A stretch of DNA of 64,000 nt from Emiliania huxleyi CCMP1516. Its lineage: Eukaryota; Haptophyta; Isochrysidales; Noelaerhabdaceae. Location: assembly GCF_000372725.1 (NCBI RefSeq), contig NW_005196094.1, positions 152,658 through 216,657 of the forward strand, in the 5' to 3' direction. The notes beneath the pieces are model-generated. The model saw only the letters and a program-made list of their open reading frames with translations, made no database searches and was not told the origin of the DNA. Made by a program: the position numbers and the translations under genes. This document shows, piece by piece, positions 20,327 through 29,300 of the stretch; within the stretch, counting starts at the first letter, position 1; the number at the start of each line of letters is the position of its first letter.

Positions 20327-21542
20327 ATGGAGGCGCTTCGCGATGCGATGGAGAAGAAGCGAAAGGAGCGGGAGGAGGCGGCCGCGGCCGGCGGCGGCGG
20401 CGGCAAGAAGAAGTGGGTGCGGCGCGGCGAGCTCGAGGCGCAGCGCGAGGCGGCGTACCGCGAGGAGATGGCGGCTGCGGAGGCGTCGCGCAAGCTGGTC
20501 GTGCCTTGCCTGCGGAGATACGAGGGGGAGGGCAGCGCGGCGGCGGCGGTGGACAATACCGGCACGGGCGCCGCGCTCGTGGGCGGACTGTCCGCTGCTG
20601 CGAGAGCGGGCGGCGTCGGCGCCGGCGGCGCGAGCAGCGCAGGCGGCGACATGGTGCACCTGGAGCCAAAGGAGGTGAAGCGGCTGCTGCGGCAGCTGGG
20701 CCAGCCGGTGCAGCTCTTTGGCGAGGAGGACGAGGCGCGGCTCGAGCGGTACCGCGCCGTCGCCGCAGCGACGGAGAAGGAGGACGACGCAGAGCTCAAG
20801 GCGGGGCAGATGTTCAACGAGACGCAGCTCTACGACGAGTCGGGCAAGGCCAAGGACGCGGCGACGGCGGCCGCCGCCGCCGAGACGCGGCCGGCCGCCG
20901 TCGACGAGGAGGAGATGGGCGGCGAGGAGGCGAACACGGTGGAGGGGACGATCTCGCGCCACTTCAAGGGCCTGCTGCGGTTGTGGGAGGAGGAGCTGTC
21001 CGCGCGGTCGGAGGCGGTGGCCAACTCGGCGGCGGGCAGGAAGGAGATGGCGACGTACCTGCAGTGCCGCCGCCACCTCAAGCCCTTCTTCCGCCAGCTC
21101 AAGGCGCGGGTGATGCCGCCGGACATCCTCCGCCACATCGAGACCATCACCGAGCACATGGCGGCGAGAGAGTGCGGCCCGCCCACCCCGCCCCGCCCTC
21201 CAGCCCCCCCGCCCTCCAGAGCCCGCTGCGGTGCTGGGCCGGCGGCGCTCTCCCCCCCGCCCGCCTCTCGACGCTCGCACCCTCTGCTGCCCCCGCCGCC
21301 GCAGGTATGTCAAGGCGCACGACGCATACATCCTCTGCGCGATCGGCAACGCGCCCTGGCCTATGGGCATCACCGGCACCGGTGTGCACGAGCGGCAGGG
21401 CCGACAGCACATCCAGGTCTCCAAGATCGCGCACGTGATGAACGACGAGACGCAGCGAAAGTACCTCCAGTCCGTCAAGCGGCTGCTCACCTTTGCGCAA
21501 AAGGCGCTTCCGCCCGACGGGCCGTCAAAGACGGTCAACTAG
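20327..21542 (+). CDS. PRPF18: pre-mRNA-splicing factor 18
   Basis: Orthologue of Prp18, a U5-associated factor that acts in the second step of splicing by stabilising exon alignment. Exon 1 (20327-21171) and exon 2 (21305-21542) total 1083 nt (360 residues) with a GT-AG intron. The spliced join reads [13 protein letters not shown], as expected for the family. Exon 1 has the N-terminal [19 protein letters not shown] (PRP4-like/splicing-factor motif) and DEARLERYR. The C-terminal Prp18 helical domain has [37 protein letters not shown] and LLTFAQ, close to the strongly conserved loop region. ATG 20327 is used because [16 protein letters not shown] is the family start. Upstream in-frame codons overlap a repeat. 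Confidence 0.93.
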
Positions 21543-21693
21543 AGACTCGAGGCGCGTGTGCCTGGCAGGTGATTTCTTTTCGAGAAGATTGTATGAAACG
21601 GGGCGGCCGGAGTTGCGGAGATCAAAATCACTCGACGAAACAACCTGCCCCACGCCCAGCCAGCCCAGTGCGCGACTCACACGGCGCGGCGCC

Positions 21694-23259
21694 ATGTCGA
21701 TCCTGGCCCAGCTACGCAACGTCGTCGACACGCTGCGTGACGCCAGTCACCTCGACGAGGACGACGTCACCGTCGGCCTCCGCCTGTGCAAAGAGCTTGT
21801 CTGCCTCCTGCATGCGCATGCGCCGCCGGCCCCGCTTGAGCTCTGTGACCTGCCACACGAGCTGCTCACGCGCATCGCTGTTCACCTCCCCTCGGTGGAG
21901 GCCATCGCACGCCTGAGCTGCACCTCCCGCGTCTTCCACGGGCAGAAGCCGGCACCACCGCCGCGCTCCGTCGTTGAGGAGAGCCTGCGCGAGCGTGCTG
22001 CGCGTCGCGGTGCTACGGTGCCACTCACGTCGGAGCTGGCCCCCGGAGAAACTGTCGTGCAGGCGCTCTACTGGGGCGAGCGACGCGACCGCCTGGCGCA
22101 GCAGCCAAAGCTGGCGCCGGGCCTGAATCATCACGCCTTCATCGACGCCGGCGGGAGGCTGCTCACGTGCGGCCAAGATGCGGACCGGCACTGCTTCCTC
22201 GGGCACGGCGAGGAGGTGTGGGCTGTGCCGCTCCCAACCCCCGTCCCCGGGCTCGAGTCGGTCCGCTTCCGCAGCGTCTCGCTCGGCGACTACCACAGCC
22301 TCGCCGTCGGCGAGTCGGGGTGTGTGTTTTCGTGGGGCTGCGGCGAGCAGCTCGGTCACGGCGACCCCGAGGCGCTGCGGCCCACGCCGCGCGCAGTAGA
22401 GTCGCTGCGCGGCGTGCGCGTGGGAGCCATCTCGGCGGGCGGCAGGCACAGCCTCGCCGTCGACGAGGAGGGCGTCGTATTCTCCTTTGGCCACGGCGTG
22501 AGCGGCCGGCTCGGCCATAACAGCGAGGAGCCGGTGGCGCTGCCCCGCGCAGTCGAGGGGCTCAGCGGGGTGCGCGTGCGCGCCGTCTCCGCGGGGGGCG
22601 CGCACAGCCTCGCCCTCAGCGACACCGGTGTCGCCTACTCCTTTGGCGACGGCGCGTGCGGCCAGCTCGGCCACGGCGAGCGCACTAGCCTCTTGGCGCC
22701 ACGTGCTATCGAGGGGCTGAAACGGATGCGCGTGCTCGAGGTGTCGGCGGGGGGGCGGCATAGCCTCGCGCTGAGCGACGAGGGCGTCGTCTTCTCGTTT
22801 GGCCGTGGCGTCGGCGGCCGGCTCGGCCACGGCGAAGAAGAGCATCAGCTGGCTCCACGAAAGGTGGCGGCGCTGCACAGCGTGCGCGCCCGCGCGGTCT
22901 GCGCGGGAGGCGCGCACAGCCTTGCTCTTTGCGACGAGCCGCCGGGCCGAGCACCTAGCGTCGGGGGCACGGTGGTCTTCAGCTTCGGGATCGGCTCGGA
23001 CGGTCGGTTAGGGCACGGCGACGAGGAGAATCAGCTGTTCCCACGGCCCATCGAGGTGCTGCGCGGCAAAAGGGTGCACACGATCACTGCGGGCGGGGTC
23101 ACGAGCCTGGCAGAGACCGCGAGCGGCCACATCTACGGCTGGGGCGACTCGTCGCGCGAGGTGAGCCTGGGGATTGGGCGATTTGAGGAGCCAGAGGAGG
23201 GCAGCTTGCTGGTGCCACGCCGGCTAGCGGGGCTGCGGAGCGCACCGGTGTGTGTGTGA
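21694..23259 (+). CDS. F-box protein with RCC1/BLIP-II beta-propeller repeats
   Basis: Single-exon protein of about 521 residues starting MSILAQLRNVVDTLRDASHL. Residues about 48-85 form an F-box (LELCDLPHELLTRIAVHLPS ... SCTSRVFH), which would bind Skp1 of an SCF ubiquitin ligase. At least six RCC1-type repeats follow, with recurring SLALSDxGVVFSFGxGxxGR and GRLGHG motifs. These should form a seven-bladed propeller that recruits the substrate. The family resembles plant and protist F-box/RCC1 proteins; the target is unknown. It is separated by 151 bp from PRPF18 upstream. The ATG at 21694 gives a compact N-terminal helix before the F-box. Confidence 0.85.
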   Translation: MSILAQLRNVVDTLRDASHLDEDDVTVGLRLCKELVCLLHAHAPPAPLELCDLPHELLTRIAVHLPSVEAIARLSCTSRVFHGQKPAPPPRSVVEESLRERAARRGATVPLTSELAPGETVVQALYWGERRDRLAQQPKLAPGLNHHAFIDAGGRLLTCGQDADRHCFLGHGEEVWAVPLPTPVPGLESVRFRSVSLGDYHSLAVGESGCVFSWGCGEQLGHGDPEALRPTPRAVESLRGVRVGAISAGGRHSLAVDEEGVVFSFGHGVSGRLGHNSEEPVALPRAVEGLSGVRVRAVSAGGAHSLALSDTGVAYSFGDGACGQLGHGERTSLLAPRAIEGLKRMRVLEVSAGGRHSLALSDEGVVFSFGRGVGGRLGHGEEEHQLAPRKVAALHSVRARAVCAGGAHSLALCDEPPGRAPSVGGTVVFSFGIGSDGRLGHGDEENQLFPRPIEVLRGKRVHTITAGGVTSLAETASGHIYGWGDSSREVSLGIGRFEEPEEGSLLVPRRLAGLRSAPVCV

Positions 23260-23525
23260 GAAAGAAATCTCAGTCGACGACATTCCCTGGAAAGAAATTC
23301 TAACCCGTACGTACAGTTAATAAGAAATTATCAGGAAAGGAGGAATCGTCAATCGAAGGAGGAAGGTTGGTAGAGGACCAACCTAGGGACCACCCCGCCG
23401 CCGGTCCCCCTCTGGGCCGGCGCGGGGGCCCCAGAGGGTGTCCATGCGGGGGGGGGATGGGGCCCCATGGCCCGCCGCAGGCGCCGATTTTTTCAGGGGT
23501 TTTCTTCTTTTTTCGGCGATTTTTT

Positions 23526-24389
23526 ACTTGTTTTCATGGGAATTCGGCGACTTGCGGCCATGCTATCACGCCTTGCGACAGCCTGTCGGCGCTGCTGACC
23601 GTGCCATGATGCACAATTGATCACCTGCATAGCTCGCGGCCTTAGTATCAAGCATTCAGTGACGACCTGATCGTACGGCCAGTAGGAAGGTGTCCTTCCA
23701 TCGTGTGCACGCTTCTGACGCAATGCGCGTCACAAACTGCCTTGGACTGGCTCTGGCACTCTCGAGGCTATGCCTACACAGCCTCGCGCGCATGGGCAGT
23801 CAAGAGGGACCACGCACCTTCTCAGGACAGCGCCGGTGCCTCTCTCTTGGACCGGCAAACTTGGTGGTATCGTGTCACCAATGTGGGACCAGTGCGGCAT
23901 CGCGCCATCGACAGCTCTGAACTGCGCCTCACCACTGACCGGGAAGGCCGCCAAGTGGGCCAGCACAGGTCGCACATTGTGGCAGCAGTCAGCAATGCAT
24001 GTCTGATAGCTAGAGCAGCAGCGTCAGGGTCGCAGGGTCGGATCGTGTCAAGCCTCTCGCCCGGCCGGCCGCGTGCAGACGTCGGCCTGTCTGCTGTCTG
24101 GAGTGATCTGTCGGCGGTCAGTACGACCGCTCAGGTTAGAGTTATCTTATGGTTAGAGGGTCTATCTGTATGTACTCCTCGAGATCTCTCCAAATCTGCC
24201 CTCTGATTAACCTAGCTTAATCGGGAAGTCGGTGCTAGCTGACACTAGCGGAAGCGGAGCCGGAGCCCCGTTTCCGCACTGCTGCACGGCGCATGGTGCC
24301 TCCGGGGGGCCCCGCGCCGGCCCAGAGCGGTCCCCGCGCACGCCCGGGGCCGCACGATGGCCCAGCGCATGGCACCTCTTTTTCCTGAG
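23526..24389 (+). mobile_element. mobile-element family 2, copy in plus orientation
   Basis: A near-identical sequence lies inverted at 37545-38338, including a frame shared by both copies that carries AWAVKRDHAPSQDSAG and RHRAIDSSELRLTTDREGRQ. The distal ends match too (CGTTTCCGCACTGC ... GGTGCCTCCGGGGGGCCCC). A third, internally deleted copy is at 40635-40830. No known transposase domain was recognised in the shared frame, and termini and target duplications could not be fixed. It is called mobile because it recurs three times in 17 kb in different orientations. Confidence 0.65.
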
Positions 24390-24437
24390 CGCTGAGGGGG
24401 AGGGTGTAGAGGATGTAGAGTGTAGAGCGCTGTACGA
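24390..24437 (+). repeat. terminal fragment of hAT-like family 1
   Basis: CTGAGGGGGAGGGTGTAGAG and the following GATGTAGAGTGTAGAGCGCT match the terminus of the 13.5 kb element. Only the end remains. Confidence 0.75.
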
Positions 24438-25499
24438 TGGTAAGCTCTTCCAGTGAGGTAGTGCACCCGACTAACCCTGAAGCCTGATCATGCTGAACAA
24501 GCTCCTCTTTATTTGTCCCCACTCAAGGTTATGGGAGCGGCCATAACAGGTGTTATGGCTGTTATGGCTGTTATGGCTGGCTGCTCATAACACCTCATAA
24601 CACCTCATAACACCTCCATCGCTGTTATGGCTGTTATGCCCACCCTACCATAACACCTCATAACACCTCATAACACCTCATAGCACTCATAATACCTCCC
24701 ACTGGTTGTTATGACAGGCAGCATTAACAACCTCATAACAGCGCTGTTATGACTCGGCCAAAACCTCATCACACCTCCCACTTTTTAGAAACCTCGAGAC
24801 ATGTAGTGGAAAAAGGAAAGAAAAAGGACGTGAGTTAAATTGCGGGAAAGACATACAAGTTAAAAACGGAGGGAAGCGTGCAGAGCTGCAGAGAGTACGA
24901 GTTAGAAACGGGAAGCAAATTGCGTGAGGGGGGGGGGGGGGGGTGGTCTTGATTGAGCAATCTGAAGCCATCGCTCAGCCTCAGGAGGCAGGTATATGTT
25001 ATTGAATTTAACTTGAGGGCAAAAGAGAAAATATTTGGCGATCGATGCCGAACCTACCTCGCGCGCGGCAGCGCGCGAAGCGGAAATTCCAGCGGCGAGC
25101 AGTCCGGCGTGGCCTCTCGGGCCATAACACCGTGGACCCGGGACGGCCCTCCCATAGCAGCCCATAACATGTTATGGGCTGCTATGCCCAGAGAGCCATA
25201 ACACCATAACACGAAATAACTGTGAGTGGGGACAACTTTATCTAGCTCGATTGGTCACACCACCCATCGCCGCGCGAGCGCGCGACGTCTCTCAGCGAGA
25301 CGGGGGAAAGGGGGGACGACACTGCTTCGGCGCAGCTCGTGCACCTCGATGCTCGATCCTGTCCGTGTTTGTTATGACCCTCCCCCCCCCCCCCCCCGCC
25401 CACCCAATGAACACACCATAGAGTGGGAGGGCGAGACGATCGAGGGGTCCCCGTGCCATGCGGAATCGACCCCATTCCAGTGCAACAGTGCAACCAACA
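24438..25499. repeat. TTATGGC/CATAACAC minisatellite region
   Basis: Dispersed arrays of TGTTATGGC and its complement CATAACACCT occupy 24533-24760 and reappear at 25123-25218, giving partial dyad symmetry. Between the arrays is AT-richer DNA with a poly-G run at 24928-24945. No gene was seen. Confidence 0.7.
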
Positions 25500-25910
25500 G
25501 CTGTAGAGAGCTGTAGAGCACGCGCTGTAGAGCACTGTAGTCTGTAGAGAGCTGTACCTGTAGAGCTGTAGAGCGCTGTAGAGCGCTGTAGAGCTGTAGA
25601 GCTCTACATTCGGCGCGTGACGAACCACCTGCATTGTAGAGCGATGTAAGAAATCTCTACAACAAACTCTACATCATATGCGGCGAACGAGGCACGGTCG
25701 CTCTCCGACATGAGGCGCGTTACACTGCTGCCAGTGCTGCCCTGGCCTTCTGTCTGCCCGCCCAATGGGTGGCAGGTGCCAGAGTCTGCTGCACAGTGTG
25801 GCATGCCTCACACGGCTGCGACTGGCCGGCGCCTCGGCACGTCAGCTCGGCTTGGCGTAGCGATCGTGGCCAGCGCAACTCGCCTGTGGACCCAACCAAC
25901 GCTTAGCCAG
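25500..25910 (+). mobile_element. truncated hAT-like family 1 copy
   Basis: The region has clustered CTGTAGAG subterminal repeats at 25500-25605, the AACAAACTCTACATCATA junction near 25665, and the internal family sequence (GCCCGCCCAATGGGTGGCAG) to about 25910. The distal half is missing and is replaced by a family 3 sequence. Confidence 0.75.
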
Positions 25911-26368
25911 GAGCACACTTGGAGTGCTGTTGGCAACCTCACATCCAGGGCCGGGGAGCTAAGAAGCGCACCCAGCGGGCCGGATGATCGGGCGGGATCG
26001 GGCTGCGGGCTAGAGAGCCCTGACCCTGTGGGGGGTGCGCGGTCGCAGGGCCATAACACGGGCGGGCGTCTCTCCGAGGGTTAGATACGCGTACCAGGGC
26101 CGCAGGTTTCCCCTTAGCTGCGGAACGCCCCCTCTATTCGGAGCTAAAAGAAAGAAAGAAAACAGACAACCCAAGGGAGGGATGGGAGGACGGCAAGCCT
26201 CTATTCGGAGCTCGATCCGCAAGCATTTGGAGCAACGCGGCCAAAGGATATCCACCTCGAGAACCTCGAGTTAGCGATTTTGCAATTTCTTTCCGCGGCC
26301 GACGACACCCGCCGGACTCATGCTAGCGCGCACTCTCCAGGGTCAGCAGGAGCGCGCACTCTCCAGGG
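25911..26368. repeat. dispersed repeats families 3 and 5 upstream of the flippase gene
   Basis: About 25930-26030 is family 3. About 26147-26200 is family 5 (AAACAGACAACCCAAGGGAG ... GATGGGAGGACGGC), also at 34205-34275, 42066-42190 in part, and 61475-61600 inverted. A 17-bp direct repeat GCGCGCACTCTCCAGGG occurs twice just before the flippase ATG (26328 and 26352). Confidence 0.6.
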
Positions 26369-29300
26369 ATGTCAGAGTCATGGCAGGAGCGCGCCTTTCG
26401 GCGCGCCTCGTGGGGGCTGATGGCGCTCCTCTGCGCCTCGTATTTGCTGCAGCTCACCGAGCCTGCGGAGCGTGCCTCAGCCCAGGCCACGCAGCACCGC
26501 CTCGCCACGTTCGTCGCGGACGCTGAGGCGCACGCAGCCGTCCCGGGACTGTCGCGGCCTGAGCGGGCTCAGCGGCTGGCGGGCCGCTTTGGCGGGCTGC
26601 TGGCCGACTGGAGCAGCCGCTTTGTCGAGAACCGCGCCTATGAGCACGCTTGGCTGCTGAGGCGCTTTGGCTCGCTCCGGCTTGCCCTGGCCGCTGCGGT
26701 CGCGCTACTGCTCGCTGTCGGCCTGCTGCTGCTGCTGGCCGCTGCCGCGGCCTCGGTAGTCCGCGAGTCGGTCCGCGTGTGCACTTCTCGGATGTACGTC
26801 CCGCCGTCCGAGACGGTGGTCATGCTGCCCGGCTGGGGGCCGGACGGGTGGGAGGGCGAGCCGGGGCAGGCTCGCGGCGTCCACGGCGTCTACGGCGGCG
26901 GCGGCGGCGGCGGCGACGACGGCAGCGACGATGGCGGAGGCGAGAGCGACACGGCGCCGTTGCTCTCCGGGCGCAGCAGCCCGGCGCACCGGAGAGGAGA
27001 GGTGAGGAGAGGGGTGCGTGCCAAGCGCGGGGACGACGGCGACGGCGGCGGTGACGAGGATGGCGCTCTGCGTGCGCCTCTGCACCGCCCGCCGCCGCGG
27101 ACTCTCCTCGGCCGCCTCCTCCGCTGCTGCGCCTGCCTCGGCGCCCCGGGCCCGAAGCGGACGGCGTCTAGCGCGCCGAGCCGCTCCGTGCGCGGCGGCG
27201 GCCGGCTCTCGCTGCGCGCGGCATGCGCGGCAGTGTGCTCCGGGCTGCGGTCGGCCGCCCTCTTCCCGTGCCTCGAGCTCGAGCCGAACCGCGTCTGCAA
27301 CACGCGAGCCCTCGCAGTCAAGCTGCCGCTCCGCCCGCCGCTGGTGTGCGCGCTCAAGTTCGTCGCCTCGCTGCTCCTGTACTTTTCGCAGCCGGACGAC
27401 TTCTTCTTCCTCTTCGTCGCCTTCGGGCAGATCCTCGAGACGGGATCCTTCCGCTCGTGCGGCCCTGTCGCCTTCTTCTGCTTCCTCTTCTGCACCTTCG
27501 AGGCGCTCGCCGCGTACTCCCAGGTCCAGCCGGCCCCGCGCAGCCTGCCCCGCGCAGCCTGCCCGCTGCGCAGACTCGCGCGACGCCTGCCTCCCGGCCG
27601 CCGGCGCGACCCTCCGCCTAGCCCCTCACCCACGCTGCCCCCCCACCCCGTTCCTCGGCCCGCCGCTGCAGGCGTCGCACGACACCGAGATCAACCAGCG
27701 GCGCTGCACTGTCTGCTTGCAAGGCGGCGAGACGGCGGAGCTGGCCTGGTCGGCGGTGGAGCGCGGCTGCGTCGTCCGCCTCTCTGCGGGCGAGTCACCC
27801 CCGTGCGACCTCCTCATCCGCAGAGTGCACGGAGGGGGCCTGCGCGCGAGGGAGAAGGACCTCACCGGCGAGTCGAAGCCCGTCAACAAGATGGTGCCGC
27901 ACCAGATGGCGCCGCCCGCCAGCGCGCAGCACGCCTCCGTCGCCACGCGTGCCGGCGACGACGACCTCCGCCTGCTCGGCGACGGCGGCGCGAGACTCGG
28001 CCCAGAGGCGCCCCCCCTCCTCCCCCCCTCCCCCCTCCCGGCCACCCTCCACCGCCTCCCTGCCGCGCCACCTCCGGCGCCGCCTCAGCGCGGCGTCGCC
28101 TGTTGCTCTGTTGCAGGTGCAGCTCTTCCGAGGGACGTCCATCACTCTGGCGCGCACCGACGGCAGCCCGCCCTTCGTCGAGGGGGTGGCCGTCCGGCTC
28201 GGCCACGAGTGCAAGATGTACCGCGAGTGCTCCCTCGCCACGGACGCGCCGCCCTCCGTCATGCTGCGCCGCATGTCTCGCATCGGCGCGCCTCCGAGCC
28301 ACACGCCCAAAACACGCGCCCACCCACACGCACCACAGACCACCCACACACCCAGCACCCCACAACCTAGCACCCCACAACCTAGCACCCCGCCGCCCCT
28401 CGCGTGCCGCCCCCCGCAGGCGTGCTCCTCGTCACCCTCCTCCTCGCCTTCACCTACGACAACACGCTCGCGATCTTCGCCACCGGTGCCGAGGGAGGCC
28501 GATCCTTCGGCAAGGTCTTCTTTGGCAACCTCATCTACGAAAACACGCGCGCCCGCCCCTACCCCGCCCCGACCCCACGATGGAGCGCCCGACAGCCGCG
28601 CGCCGCCACCCGCCGCCCTCCCCCGCCCCGCCACAGGCTCGTCCCGATGTCGCTCAAGCAGCTCATCATGGTGTCGTGCTCGCTGCAAGCCGCCGCGTGG
28701 TACGCGTCGCTCGGCATGCAAGTCAACGTGTGGCAGGCGGTCGCGCGGCTGGCCCAGAAGGTCCCTAGAAGGTTCCTAGAAGGTCCCTAGAAGGTTCCTA
28801 GAAGGTTCCTAGGCGGTCGCGCGGCTGGGCGAGATCGCGACCGAGACGGCCTCGGCGGCTGTCCTCACCGACAAGACGGGCACGCTCACCGTCAACCGCA
28901 TGAGCACGCAGGCGGCCGCGCGCCGCCTCTCGACGAGCGACGGCTGCGACTCGTGGGCGGTCTTCTCGGCCCGCCCGCCCACGGCGCCGCTGCCCGAGTC
29001 GGCGAGGCGCGGCTCTGGGAGGGCGGGCGTGGAGCGGGACGGCGGCGGCGGGATCGGGCTCCTCCCGCCGGTGCCTTTCCCGCCCAAGGGGGAGCCTCTG
29101 CACGACGCCGAGGGCGACGCCGCCGCCGGAGCGGCGCTCGACATGGCCCTCGCTTGGTCCGCGACGACGGGCGAGCTGCCCGGCGTCGAGATTGGAGAGG
29201 CGGAGGAGGCGTCCTTCCTCGAGCGACACCCGGGCACGCTGCTCCGCAACGTCACCGACGGGCAAGGCGGCGCTCGCATCGTCTTCACTCTCCCAACTCG

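Noticed and set aside
19224-20669. Minus-strand frames opposite the Ser/Pro-rich gene and PRPF18
   Set aside because: They are Arg/Pro shadows of the plus-strand genes, and PRPF18 is certain on the plus strand.
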